Notes under the pieces: model-generated
Told to the model about the DNA's origin: nothing
What the model saw: the letters and a program-made list of their open reading frames with translations, nothing else
Database searches by the model: none
Program-made: the position numbers and the translations under genes
In this document: positions 15,797-24,836 of the stretch, piece by piece
How positions within the stretch are numbered: the stretch's first letter is position 1
How the letters are laid out: each line of letters begins with the position of its first letter
Assembly: GCA_964495805.1 (NCBI GenBank)
Contig: CAZBWV010000081.1
Coordinates: forward strand, 1 to 30,740
Reading direction: 5' to 3'
Length of the DNA stretch: 30,740 nt
Source of the DNA: JALXCH01 sp964495805
GTDB taxonomy: Bacteria; Calditrichota; Calditrichia; RBG-13-44-9

Positions 15797-16255
15797 TTAT
15801 TCCTCGAATCGGATAGCCACTTTGACGGTACCGGGAAGCTCCTGTCGGGTAATTTTGGGTAATTGCACCATCAGCATTCCCTGGCGGTACACTGCCTGAA
15901 TACCGTTTCGGTCGATGCGGCTGTTCATTTTAATCTTTACCCGAAATTCCCCGTAATCAATTTCCTTCTGGTAAAAGCGGGTAATTTCCTGTAGCGCATA
16001 CACGCCCGGTTCAGGCCGCATCCCGTTTACGTACAAAAAGCCATCCTGATAATATACGGTGAGGTTCTCTGGCGACACATGAGCCAGTTCCATCACCACG
16101 CGAATCTCTTCCCGGGTTTCCCACACATCCGTTGGTGGCGAAAAGTTGGTTTCCGCGTAGAACAGAATGGGATGTTTCCGCATCCCTTCGGGAAGTCTCG
16201 CCGCTTCCGGCCTGGAAAACTCCTCGGCTATTTTAACTTTCGAACGGGCCATCAT
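15797..16255 (-). CDS. Small heat-shock protein, Hsp20/alpha-crystallin family
   Basis: A 152-residue small heat-shock protein that holds unfolding clients in the cytoplasm without ATP. The alpha-crystallin domain spans about 38-150, from 'PPTDVWETREEIRVVMELAHVSPENLTV' through 'LYVNGMR' and 'FYQKEIDYGEFRVKIKM' to 'MLMVQLPK'. The terminal I/V-x-I/V motif is present as VKVAI near the end. Two consecutive ATG codons (16255 and 16252) are possible starts behind GGGGA. It is directly upstream of lon, which supports a joint stress role. No CIRCE-type element was found upstream. Confidence 0.95.
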   Translation of the reverse strand: MMARSKVKIAEEFSRPEAARLPEGMRKHPILFYAETNFSPPTDVWETREEIRVVMELAHVSPENLTVYYQDGFLYVNGMRPEPGVYALQEITRFYQKEIDYGEFRVKIKMNSRIDRNGIQAVYRQGMLMVQLPKITRQELPGTVKVAIRFEE

Positions 16256-16312
16256 TCCCCGATTTTTTATTGGTTGCTCATTTTTTATTAAACTTTGAGA
16301 ACGACAGTTCCC

Positions 16313-17080
16313 TTAACTTTCATTTTGCAGAATTTGCCGGACTACCAGGCTGGCCGTAAACGCTGCGCCAAAACCGTTATCGATGTTGACCACTGTGACG
16401 TTGCTGGAACAGCTATTGAGCATGGCAAACAGGGCGGTCAAGCCACTCAGGCTGGTTCCGTACCCCACGGAGGTGGGGACGGCGATAACCGGTTTGTCCA
16501 CCAAACCGCCTACCACGCTGGCCAGCGCTCCTTCCATTCCGGCAATTACAATCAGCACACGGGCGTGCTGTATTTTTTCCCAGTGATGATTCAGTCGGTG
16601 CAATCCCGCCACGCCCACATCGTAAATCCGTTCCGGGGAGTAACCAAACATCTCACAGGTCAGGGCAGCTTCTTCGGCAACGGGGATGTCTGAGGTACCA
16701 GCGGTGATGATGGCGATGCGTCCTGCTGCCCGCGGAAGTGGCTGGGGTGGATTGGCGTACAGGCACCGCGCCGATTCACGGTATTGAATTTCGGGCAGAT
16801 GCTGCCGAACATCCCGGTAGAGTTCCGCATTGGCGCGGGTGGCCAGTAACCTCCCATGGCGCCGAAGAATGTTTCGGGAAATTTCGATCACCTGTTCGGT
16901 AGTCTTTCCGGCACAATACACCACTTCCGGGAATCCCTGCCGCAGCTCCCGGTGGTAATCCAACTGGGCAAACTCCAGCGCCTGGAGTCCGGCCGCTTTG
17001 ATTTGCCGAATCACTTCCGATTCGGTAAGTTCTCCCCGACGAAACCGCTCAAGCAATTCCCTCAGCAATTTTTCCTGCAT
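16313..17080 (-). CDS. larB: Pyridinium-3,5-biscarboxylic acid mononucleotide synthase-type protein (LarB)
   Basis: A 255-residue LarB homolog. In the nickel-pincer cofactor pathway, LarB carboxylates and hydrolyses nicotinate adenine dinucleotide to the biscarboxylic mononucleotide. N-terminal helices (EKLLRELLERFRRGELTESEVIRQI) are followed by the PurE-like AIR-carboxylase domain: 'RIAIITAGTSDIPVAEEAA', 'YDVGVAGLHRL', 'VLIVIAGMEGALASVVGGLVDKPVIAVPTSVGYG' and the final 'NVTVVNIDNGFGAAFTA'. The start at 17080 has a GGAGGTG site and lies 6 bases after the dusB stop. LarC, LarE and lactate racemase are not in the window, so either they lie elsewhere or this is a solitary family member. Confidence 0.95.
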   Translation of the reverse strand: MQEKLLRELLERFRRGELTESEVIRQIKAAGLQALEFAQLDYHRELRQGFPEVVYCAGKTTEQVIEISRNILRRHGRLLATRANAELYRDVRQHLPEIQYRESARCLYANPPQPLPRAAGRIAIITAGTSDIPVAEEAALTCEMFGYSPERIYDVGVAGLHRLNHHWEKIQHARVLIVIAGMEGALASVVGGLVDKPVIAVPTSVGYGTSLSGLTALFAMLNSCSSNVTVVNIDNGFGAAFTASLVVRQILQNES

Positions 17081-17086
17081 CTTTCG

Positions 17087-18121
17087 CTACACCTCCGCTG
17101 ATTGTTTAAGCCGGGTGGACGGTCGGTTATGCTGACGAATCGTCTGACGGTACCGGGCAAAAATCTCCTGAACCTCAGAAAAGCTCTGTGCGCGAAAAAT
17201 CCGGTCGCGCAAACGTGCAGTATAGGGCAATCCATGAGTGTACCAGACAAAATGCTTTTTCATTCGCGAAAGAGCCACAAATTCATCGTATTCTTCCAGC
17301 ATCAGCCGATAATGATGTTCCAGCACTTCCATCCGCTGCTCAAAATCGGGTTCGGGGAGGACTTCCCCATTCTGCAGGGCATGCAGAATCTGGCGGAAAA
17401 TCCAGGGACGTCCCAGCGCCCCGCGCGCCAGCATGATGCCATCCACACCAGTGGTGCGGAACATTGCCCGGGCGGAATCGACATCCAGTACATCGCCGTT
17501 CCCAATGACCGGGATGTGAACCGCTTGCTTCACCGCTGCAATCGCCTCCCAGTCTGCCCTTCCGGAATATCCCTGGGCGCGGGTTCGTCCGTGCACGGTA
17601 ATTGCCACAGCGCCCGCTGCTTCCACCGCCTGCGCCGCTTCCACCGCCACCATGTTCTCCGCATCCCACCCAATGCGAATCTTGGCGGTTACCGGAAGTG
17701 CCGTTGCCCGAACGGTTGCCTCCACAATCCGGTACAGCTGCTTTAAATTACGCAGGAGTGCCGCACCGGCGCCCTTCCCCACCACTTTCCGCACGGGACA
17801 CCCAAAATTCAGGTCAATCAGGTCCGGCCGGAACCGTTCCACCTGAGGGATGACTTTGCGGAAATACTCCGGTTCGCTGCCAAAGAACTGGAATCCGATG
17901 GGATGCTCATGGGAACGAATATTCAGCAACCGATAGGTCGCCTGATTCTGGTACAGCAAACCATCAATGCTTACCATTTCGGTGAAGGTCAGGTCGGCGC
18001 CATACTCCCGGCACAACTGACGGAAAGGGTAGTCCGAAATTCCCGCCAGGGGTGCCAGCACCAGGTTGTGCCGGGTTACCAGCGGGCCAATTTGCAGCGG
18101 ACGAATAAATAAACTGTCGAT
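17087..18121 (-). CDS. dusB: tRNA-dihydrouridine synthase (start codon unresolved)
   Basis: An FMN-dependent enzyme that reduces uridine to dihydrouridine in tRNA; DusB-type by the order 'LVLAPLAGISDYPFRQLCREYGADLTFTEMVS', 'DLNFGCPVRKVVGKGAGAALL' with the catalytic Cys in NFGCPV, 'VTAKIRIGW', 'VHGRTRAQGYSG', 'PVIGNGDV' and 'DGIMLARGALGRPW'. The homologous part begins about residue 8 of the reading given here. No ATG, GTG or TTG occurs just before it: the frame is open back to ATG 18343, with a GTG at 18205, but that extra segment looks non-coding. ATC at 18121, 8 bases after GGGAG, gives 344 residues, the normal size, so a rare start codon or an unrecognised one is possible. It heads the larB-hsp20-lon-rnhA run. 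Confidence 0.85.
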   Translation of the reverse strand: MDSLFIRPLQIGPLVTRHNLVLAPLAGISDYPFRQLCREYGADLTFTEMVSIDGLLYQNQATYRLLNIRSHEHPIGFQFFGSEPEYFRKVIPQVERFRPDLIDLNFGCPVRKVVGKGAGAALLRNLKQLYRIVEATVRATALPVTAKIRIGWDAENMVAVEAAQAVEAAGAVAITVHGRTRAQGYSGRADWEAIAAVKQAVHIPVIGNGDVLDVDSARAMFRTTGVDGIMLARGALGRPWIFRQILHALQNGEVLPEPDFEQRMEVLEHHYRLMLEEYDEFVALSRMKKHFVWYTHGLPYTARLRDRIFRAQSFSEVQEIFARYRQTIRQHNRPSTRLKQSAEV

Positions 18122-18307
18122 GACATTCGCTCCCGATTTTTTGAACGGGCAATTTACGAAGGAAATAGACGGGATGCAATTTGGGGAAAATTGAAGACAA
18201 TCCACCGATGTATAGTGGGATACGGACTCCGTTTCTTTTGAAGGAACTGTGAATTTCGTATTCCTTGCATAAGGCGAACCGGAAGGATTCCGTTTTAATC
18301 CCGCGGA

Positions 18308-18337
18308 TTGATTTTGAACAAACCAATTCCGTATATT
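18308..18337 (+). promoter_or_regulatory. Candidate promoter for the zinc-ribbon gene
   Basis: TTGATT (18308-18313) and TATATT (18332-18337) are separated by 18 bases, giving a start near 18344 and a leader of about 54 bases to ATG 18398. It lies in the divergent region, overlapping the doubtful 5' extension of the dusB frame; this supports treating that extension as non-coding. Confidence 0.5.
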
Positions 18338-18397
18338 TTGCATCTAACAAAAAAACGGATTGGTTGGGAAAATAACATTGAGGAAAAGGAGGCGACC

Positions 18398-18889
18398 ATG
18401 CCGATTTATGAATTTTACTGTCGGAACTGCCATACCATCTACAAATTCTTCTCCCGCACGGTGAACACGGAAAAAGTACCCGCCTGCCCCAAGTGCGATA
18501 ATCCCCGGCTGGAGCGCCGGGTCTCCCGCTTTGCCATTCTTACCGGTAAACACAAAGAATCCGACGAACCGGACAATTTGCCGGACATTGACGAAAGCAA
18601 ACTGGAAAAAGCCATGGCCATGCTGGAACGGGAAGCCCGGCATATCGATGAGGAAGACCCGCGCCAGGCAGCCCGATTGATGAAAAAATTGTCCGAAGCA
18701 GCGGGACTGAAGTTGGGACCAGGCATGGAAGAAGCCCTGCACCGACTGGAACAGGGAGAAGACCCGGAACAGATTGAGCAGGAATTAGGAGACCTGATTG
18801 AAGAGGAACCGTTTGTACTGGACAAAAAAGCCGGGGTTAAAATCCGTCGCTCCCGTCCCAGAGTGGACGAAACACTGTACGATCTGTAA
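18398..18889 (+). CDS. FmdB-family zinc-ribbon protein with long acidic C-terminal extension
   Basis: A 163-residue protein. Residues 1-45 are the FmdB-type zinc ribbon: MPIYEFYC8RNC11 and C30PKC33 give a CxxC-x18-CxxC metal site. The rest, about 110 residues, is acidic and helical (EDPRQAARLMKKLSEAAGLKLG, LEQGEDPEQIEQELGDLIEEEP), well beyond the usual 70-110 residue family length. FmdB was first linked to regulation of formamidase, but for most members the role is unknown. The start at 18398 has AAGGAGG 6 bases upstream; the open frame extends further but lacks a ribosome site. It is divergent from dusB and monocistronic. Confidence 0.85.
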   Translation: MPIYEFYCRNCHTIYKFFSRTVNTEKVPACPKCDNPRLERRVSRFAILTGKHKESDEPDNLPDIDESKLEKAMAMLEREARHIDEEDPRQAARLMKKLSEAAGLKLGPGMEEALHRLEQGEDPEQIEQELGDLIEEEPFVLDKKAGVKIRRSRPRVDETLYDL

Positions 18890-19000
18890 TTTACCCGCTT
18901 TTTACCACAGACCAAACTGCCTGAGCGGCAATCCGTTCCCGGGGCACAATTTGTGACCTTTCACCAGAAAACCTATTTGATTCCGTCTCCCCCCTTCCAC

Positions 19001-19032
19001 AAAAAAAATCGGGCGAAATTTCCTTCGCCCGA
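19001..19032 (-). terminator. Rho-independent terminator of the second tricorn-like gene
   Basis: TCGGGCGAA (19009-19017) pairs with TTCGCCCGA (19024-19032) around a six-base loop. On the minus strand the stem is followed by eight T residues (complement of 19001-19008), 8 bases past the protease stop. Confidence 0.93.
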
Positions 19033-19040
19033 CTACTCTC

Positions 19041-22000
19041 TTACAATTCGGACATCAACTCCTGCACAGCGCGGGTAAGCTGCCGGTCGATATGGGCAGC
19101 CGTGTCGCCGGGATGATCCTCCACAATAATGTCCGGTACAGCACCGTGATTTTCCATGTTGGTTCCATCGGTAATGACATACCAGCCGCGAAACGGTACC
19201 CGAAAGCGCGACCCATCAATCAGCTCAATACTACCTGTGCTGATGACCAATCCGCCGGTGGGCTTGCCCACCAGTTTACCCCGTTTCAGCGTTTTGATGG
19301 CATGGCTGAAAATTTCCGCATTGGAATATGAATATTCGTTGCACAGTACAATGATGGGTTTGGTCCAGGCGTACAGCGGTCGGCGTTCGGTCTGGGGATA
19401 GCCGCGTTTGCCATCCCGGGGAATGGTGTATGCGTGGTCGCGAATCATGAGCATGTTCAGGAGGTAGTCGGTGGTCCAGCCACCGCCATTGTTGCGCACA
19501 TCAATAACCAGCCCATCTTTTCCGTGGGCTTCTGCATACAGTTCCATCTCAAACTGCTCCAGGCTCTGGCGTCCCATAGCACGGATGTGGATGTACCCCA
19601 AACGATTGTGAGACAGTTTGTGCACCAGTTCCCGTTTCTCCTCCCGCCAGCGGTCGTATTCCAGGTCCATGAATCTGTTATAGGAAACGGGTCGAACAAC
19701 CACCGTTCGGCGATATTCCGCGCCGTTTTTCTTCCCCTTTAACAACAATTCGGTGGGCTGATTGACTCGATTTTCCAGCAGGGCATACAGATTGGTGGTG
19801 GAGCTCAGGGGAACACCGTCCACCGCCAGCAGAATCTCGCCCACCTGAACCGGTTCTTTAATTCGCTGGCAGGGACCATTGGGAATCACCTCGCTAATCT
19901 TCAGTCCCTCTCCCCGGTAGTTCCAATCGTAACGAAGTGCCAGCATGCCGCTGGTGACCGGTTTCTTTTCCGACGGTGGATAAATTCCCAGGTGCGAAGC
20001 ATTCAGTTCACCCAACATCAACCGCACCACACTGTTGAAATCCCGAATGTTGTACACACCGGTGGCTACCGGCAAATACTTCCGATACATGGCTTTCCAG
20101 TCCACCCCATGGAAGTGAGGATCATAAAAATACTCTGCCAGCGTCCGCCAGGCTTCATCAAATTTCTGTTTCTGCTCGCCGGGAATGTCGATCTTCAGGT
20201 TGGCGGAGAACGATTGTGTTTTCACTTTTCCGTTCGTCGGCGAAGCGGAGGCCAGCAAACCGCCCTTCTTCAAAAAGTAAACCTGTTTATTTTTGCCGTG
20301 CCAGACGATGTTCCGGGGAGCCAGTCCACCGTGAGTAAGCTGTTTGAGTTCTTTCCCATTCCATTTTACCTTCCACAAATCCGCTTTGCCGGAACTGTTG
20401 CTGCTGAATACCAGAAACTGACCATCGGGCGACCAATCGAAGTCACGCTCTGCTCCGGGCAATGCGGTAACCCGTCGGAGTCGTTTGTACAACTTCTCCG
20501 GCTGGTCAATCACCACCCGGACGGAATCCGGTTTGTTTTTCTTTCCTTTTTCGCTGGCAAAAAATTCTTCCCACTCCGCATCGGTTTTCTCATCGTCACT
20601 TAACCGCAGATAAGCCATCCAGATGTCGTAATTGTCTCCGCGACGGGCAGAGACGAAGGCAATTCGCCGTCCATCGGCAGACCAGCGGGGAGCACCATCG
20701 TAATCGGGATGCTGGGAGATGTCCCATTGCGTGCCGCTCTCCACATCGATGACGAATACTTCCGAATTGGCTTCTTCATCCTCCCGGGCGTATGCCAGAT
20801 ACCGGCTGTCCGGCGACCAGCGGAATTCCGGCTCGCTCCAGCCTTTAACCAGCGTACGGGTTTTTCGGCTCTTCAGTTCAAACAACACAATGTCCCCCTT
20901 GCCGCGGATAAAAGCAATCCGTTTGCCGTCCGGGGAAAAACGGGGGGCATATTCATCTTCTTTTCCGGCAATCAATTTTTCTCGCTTCAGGCGGGTGGTG
21001 CGTGCCAGAGACTTCTGTCGGGGATCGCCACTGCTCACCAGATAAATGTCCCGATTCCCCGATTCGTCCGATACGTACAGCAGGCTATCGCTGTTGGGCG
21101 CCCAGAAGATGTTGCCTTCCCGGAAAGGTGTTTCGGTAAGCTGATTGAGAAAATGCCCATCTTTGTCCATAACCAGCACCTCCCCACGCACTACAAACGC
21201 CACGAACTTCCCGTCGGGGCTCACCGCCATTTCGCTGGCGTGAGATGTGTAAGTCCGATAAGCTATCGGATTGGCGACATAATCCAGCGGTAAGTGCAAT
21301 TCAATTTTCTCTGCCTTTCCCTGTGCCACATCATAACGATAGATGTCGAATCCGCGCTCGAAAGTAATGATGTTGCCGTTAGCGGAAATATCCACATAGC
21401 GAATGCCGTCATCTTTGAAAAAAGTTAGCTGGGTTTTACCACTGCCATCCCGATTCATCCGGTACAGATTCATGGTGCCGTCCTGTTCGCTGGCAAAATA
21501 GATGGTTTTACCATCCGGACTCCATACCGGAAACATGTCGTTCCCATCGAAATCGGTTAGTTTTCGAAAGGTTTTGTCCGCAAAATCGTACAGAAAAATA
21601 TCGCAATTGCTGCTACCGCGGTAGTGTTTGCGGTAGATGTTGGCGCGTCCTTTGATAAAGACCAGATAGCGCCCGTCCGGTGAGATTTTCCCCTGATCGG
21701 CATATTCCGGCATCACTTCGGCAGGTGTTCCGCCTTTTAAAGAAGCCCGATAGAGCAGAGGCAATCGGTGGTAATAAAAATTCCGCCGGGAACTGAACAG
21801 CACGGTTTCATCGGGTAAAAATTGCCACACCCGATCGTTATTGCTAAAATAAGTCAGCCGTATGATGCCTTTGCCTTCCAGCGATAACACAAACACGTCG
21901 TCGTTTCCGTAACGATCGGAGGAAAAGGCGATGCGTTTGCCGTCAGGAGACCAGCGCGGCAGAAAATCGTAGGCGGGATTTGCCGTCAGCCTTCGCGCTT

Positions 22001-22166
22001 CGCCACCGCGGGTGGGAACCACCCAGATGTCCCCCTGAAACGAAAACGCTACCTGCTCCCCGTCCGGCGATGGAGCCGGTGTCCGCGGGAAGACCACCGA
22101 ATCTTCTGCAGCTACCAGTACCCTTACAAAAAGCATTGCCAGCAGACATAACCTCAGAATACGCAT
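19041..22166 (-). CDS. Secreted tricorn-like S41 family serine protease (paralog 2)
   Basis: A 1041-residue tricorn-like protease. ATG 22166 has AAGGAGAA upstream and starts a signal peptide (MRILRLCLLAMLFVRVLVAAE); the longer frame adds an unrelated leader. Beta-propeller repeats fill about residues 25-580 ('WSPDGKRIAFSSDRYGNDDVFVLS', 'WSPDGKTIYFASEQDG', 'WSPDSRYLAYARED', 'WSADGRRIAFVSAR'), then a linker region, PDZ (about 770-850) and the S41 domain. The catalytic set is Ser724-His725 (ASH), Ser948 (YSYSNAE) and Glu1005 (ENHGAVPD), with spacings within 1-2 residues of paralog 1. After the nucleophile this copy has Asn949 where paralog 1 has Asp978. It is 111 bases downstream of the phosphatase gene on the same strand and ends in a strong terminator. 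Confidence 0.94.
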   Translation of the reverse strand: MRILRLCLLAMLFVRVLVAAEDSVVFPRTPAPSPDGEQVAFSFQGDIWVVPTRGGEARRLTANPAYDFLPRWSPDGKRIAFSSDRYGNDDVFVLSLEGKGIIRLTYFSNNDRVWQFLPDETVLFSSRRNFYYHRLPLLYRASLKGGTPAEVMPEYADQGKISPDGRYLVFIKGRANIYRKHYRGSSNCDIFLYDFADKTFRKLTDFDGNDMFPVWSPDGKTIYFASEQDGTMNLYRMNRDGSGKTQLTFFKDDGIRYVDISANGNIITFERGFDIYRYDVAQGKAEKIELHLPLDYVANPIAYRTYTSHASEMAVSPDGKFVAFVVRGEVLVMDKDGHFLNQLTETPFREGNIFWAPNSDSLLYVSDESGNRDIYLVSSGDPRQKSLARTTRLKREKLIAGKEDEYAPRFSPDGKRIAFIRGKGDIVLFELKSRKTRTLVKGWSEPEFRWSPDSRYLAYAREDEEANSEVFVIDVESGTQWDISQHPDYDGAPRWSADGRRIAFVSARRGDNYDIWMAYLRLSDDEKTDAEWEEFFASEKGKKNKPDSVRVVIDQPEKLYKRLRRVTALPGAERDFDWSPDGQFLVFSSNSSGKADLWKVKWNGKELKQLTHGGLAPRNIVWHGKNKQVYFLKKGGLLASASPTNGKVKTQSFSANLKIDIPGEQKQKFDEAWRTLAEYFYDPHFHGVDWKAMYRKYLPVATGVYNIRDFNSVVRLMLGELNASHLGIYPPSEKKPVTSGMLALRYDWNYRGEGLKISEVIPNGPCQRIKEPVQVGEILLAVDGVPLSSTTNLYALLENRVNQPTELLLKGKKNGAEYRRTVVVRPVSYNRFMDLEYDRWREEKRELVHKLSHNRLGYIHIRAMGRQSLEQFEMELYAEAHGKDGLVIDVRNNGGGWTTDYLLNMLMIRDHAYTIPRDGKRGYPQTERRPLYAWTKPIIVLCNEYSYSNAEIFSHAIKTLKRGKLVGKPTGGLVISTGSIELIDGSRFRVPFRGWYVITDGTNMENHGAVPDIIVEDHPGDTAAHIDRQLTRAVQELMSEL

Positions 22167-22277
22167 GGGATTCTCCTTATTTAACCTTTCACCATGTTTC
22201 AGAAAAATAAAAATGGGCAGGGATAAATCATAGGACAAGTTTTCTTTATTTTTTGGCAGATCATTCCTGGGGCATGG

Positions 22278-24836
22278 CTACCCGGATACATTTCCCGCTG
22301 CGTCGGCCGCATTACCATCCAAAGCCCGGATGGCAATCATCGTGGCATCGTCAAATCGTTCCTGATTTCCCCGGAACTGTTTGAGCCGTCGCTCGATTTG
22401 CTGAACCAGCTCGCGGGCGTTTCCGGAAGCATGGGGGATGAGTAGCTGAACCAGATTGTCTTCCCCGAACATTTCACCGCGCTCTCCAAATGTTTCCGTC
22501 ACGCCGTCGGTGTACAACAGAAACACATCCCCCGGTTCAAACCGTCCCGTTTTCAGCTTCAATTCCCGACGAAACAGCTCTCCCCCATCCAATCCCAGAG
22601 CCATCCCGGAAGGTTGCAGGGTTTCCACCTTTCCGGTTCGGTTGCGATACAGAAGCGTCTCGTTATGGCCCGCTCGTGCCAGGGTAAATCGCCTCTTTCG
22701 GGCATCCAGCAACAGATAGGTGAGGGTAAAAAAGGAATTTTTGGGTAAATCCTGATACAGAATATGATTGAGTTCACTCAACAGGTGAATCGGTTGGGCA
22801 TGGTAATGTTTCAGTGACTTCAGAATCCCCTGAATCCGGGACATATACAGTGCAGCTGGCATACCTTTTCCGGCCACATCCCCGATAAGCACTGCCAGCT
22901 GGTGGGATGAAATCGGGAAGTAATCGTAGTAATCGCCTCCCACCTCTTTTGCGGGAACCAGACGGGCATACAGGTCGAAATGGCTTAGTTGCGGATTAGG
23001 TCGGGGCAGGGACTGTAATTGAATCTCACGCGCCAGACTCAACTCGTGCGCCAGCCGCTCCTTCTCGCTAAATTCCCGGTGCAAATGAATATTTTCGATG
23101 GCGATGGCAACCTGAGTGGCAATAATCTGCAACAGCTCCAGGTCTTCTTTATTATAAGCCGTTTCGGAACGCTTCTCTCCCAGCAGCAAAAAGCCCAGAT
23201 TCTGTTTTTTGCTGCGGATGCACTGCAGGTACAGTGCTCCGTATCGGGAAAGGGAAGCCAATTCCGGAAGCTCGGATCGGGTAATTTCCAGGAACGAATG
23301 TGGCTGACGGGTCAGGAAGGTAAGAAGCCGGTCGGAGAACTCAAGCTGTTCCGGAAACTGAAACCCTTTCTGCGCTTGAATAAGAAACCGTCCGTCTTCC
23401 CGAAAAGCCAGCGCCACCTGTTTCAGATGCATGATGTGATCCACATTTTCAATAACCTGCCGGGCAAGAATCGATTCGTTGGGAGCTATTAATCCCAGCG
23501 GGGAGAATTCCCGCAATGCCGTGCGATAATCGTACTGGCTCTGGAAGAAGCTCCGATCGATGGCATGGCGCGTTTTTCGGTGAATCCACAGAATTAGCAA
23601 TGTGAGCAGAATACCGTATCCCAGCAAAATTCCCTCCTGCTGCATCCGAAAATGGGCAGGAAGCTGTTCCAGACTAAACACTTCCACACTGCTACCGTGA
23701 AAGAGTACCACTGGTAAATAGGAGGCTATTCCCGGCAGCCGATTAATCAGCAAGATCAGCACTACAATGGTCAAAGCGGTATGGAAAGCACTCACCGTGT
23801 AATAAATCCAGTTTTTGCGGATAATGATGGTGAGATCAAAAATTCGATAGCGCTGGATGGTGGCAAAAATCAAAATGGGCGAAGCAAACAAAGGGAGCAA
23901 AATGTAGGGCAGATAAGTGGTAAAAGGTATGTTGTGACGAACCAGAAAAAATAATCCAAACGCCAGCAAAGTCACCAGCAGCAGGATGGCGTTGTTGTAG
24001 TGCATCAAACGCGATTTTTTCCGAAACTCCTCACGAATCTGGCTTCGTCGGTAGTGAACCAATCCAAATCCCAGCAACAAATAGGCAAAGAAAAGAAGGT
24101 TAAAAACAGGTGAATGGAAATTGAGAATAAGAGACAGGAAAATAATCCCCAGGTAAATCCCCGTCACACCATACAATACCCGTAATCTTTTTTTGACCGG
24201 GATTGTGGAGGGGAAGCGCCGGGCAGGAAAATAAAAGGAGAGATGAAACAGCAAACCTGTGGCCAGAATCAGAGATACCACATTCAGAAAAAACTCCACT
24301 TTGAAAAACAGCTCCGAACTCTGGGACGGTCTGGGAATGGTTCTTAACCAGAGGGCGAAATTCAACGTGATCATGGTTATTGCAAAAATGCGGGCTTCGT
24401 AAAGATGGGGACGGGAAATTCCCACGAACACACCCAACAACCCGAACAGAATCCCTAATAACACCGAAAGCAAATAGTACAACTGGACGCCGAATGTGGC
24501 CAGCCGAACGTGAATGGTCATCGGTTTCCCGTCGCGTAAAATCTCATATTCAATCTCTTTGCCAATGTACTCTCTCTGTAATAGCACATCGGCTTCGTGG
24601 GCATTACGAAAGGTTTTTCCGTTGATTTTGGTAATAATGTCTCCTACGCGCAAACCCGCCCGATCCGAAGCGCCACCCTTTTCGATGTAGATAATCCGAA
24701 CACCACGCGGATCGTTGACAAAGATGTTCTGATCGGTGGCCTGGTGAACCACCAGAAAAAAGTTATAGGCACCCACCACCGTAATGGCTACAAAATAGAG
24801 TAAGATGATGAGTTGATTTCGTCTCCGTGCCGACAT
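22278..24836 (-). CDS. Membrane PP2C/SpoIIE-type phosphatase with PDZ and GAF domains
   Basis: An 852-residue signalling protein. ATG 24836 is chosen because AGAGGA precedes it by 7 bases; ATG 24860 lacks a site. Order: one membrane helix (8-30), a PDZ domain outside the cytoplasm (about 33-110, GVRIIYIEKGGASDRAGLRVGD), seven to nine further membrane helices (about 118-420), a GAF domain (about 453-580), a coiled linker with LAHELSLAREIQ (597-606), and a PP2C-like SpoIIE/RsbU phosphatase (607-838). Metal-binding Asp635 (EVGGDYYDYF), Asp653 (GDVAGKG), Asp777 (YTDGVTE) and the DDAT near 829 are present. RsbU-type phosphatases dephosphorylate anti-anti-sigma factors in partner switching; no STAS or anti-sigma gene is nearby. 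PDZ suggests sensing of envelope protein state, perhaps linked to the adjacent tricorn-like protease (inference). Confidence 0.92.
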   Translation of the reverse strand: MSARRRNQLIILLYFVAITVVGAYNFFLVVHQATDQNIFVNDPRGVRIIYIEKGGASDRAGLRVGDIITKINGKTFRNAHEADVLLQREYIGKEIEYEILRDGKPMTIHVRLATFGVQLYYLLSVLLGILFGLLGVFVGISRPHLYEARIFAITMITLNFALWLRTIPRPSQSSELFFKVEFFLNVVSLILATGLLFHLSFYFPARRFPSTIPVKKRLRVLYGVTGIYLGIIFLSLILNFHSPVFNLLFFAYLLLGFGLVHYRRSQIREEFRKKSRLMHYNNAILLLVTLLAFGLFFLVRHNIPFTTYLPYILLPLFASPILIFATIQRYRIFDLTIIIRKNWIYYTVSAFHTALTIVVLILLINRLPGIASYLPVVLFHGSSVEVFSLEQLPAHFRMQQEGILLGYGILLTLLILWIHRKTRHAIDRSFFQSQYDYRTALREFSPLGLIAPNESILARQVIENVDHIMHLKQVALAFREDGRFLIQAQKGFQFPEQLEFSDRLLTFLTRQPHSFLEITRSELPELASLSRYGALYLQCIRSKKQNLGFLLLGEKRSETAYNKEDLELLQIIATQVAIAIENIHLHREFSEKERLAHELSLAREIQLQSLPRPNPQLSHFDLYARLVPAKEVGGDYYDYFPISSHQLAVLIGDVAGKGMPAALYMSRIQGILKSLKHYHAQPIHLLSELNHILYQDLPKNSFFTLTYLLLDARKRRFTLARAGHNETLLYRNRTGKVETLQPSGMALGLDGGELFRRELKLKTGRFEPGDVFLLYTDGVTETFGERGEMFGEDNLVQLLIPHASGNARELVQQIERRLKQFRGNQERFDDATMIAIRALDGNAADAAGNVSG

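Noticed and set aside
16256..16312. CIRCE or similar heat-shock operator before hsp20-lon
   Set aside because: No TTAGCACTC-type inverted repeat is present in this 57-base gap.
17964..18350. Frameshift between two halves of dusB
   Set aside because: The alternative frame shows no Dus motifs, while one continuous frame contains all of them; only the start codon is unclear.
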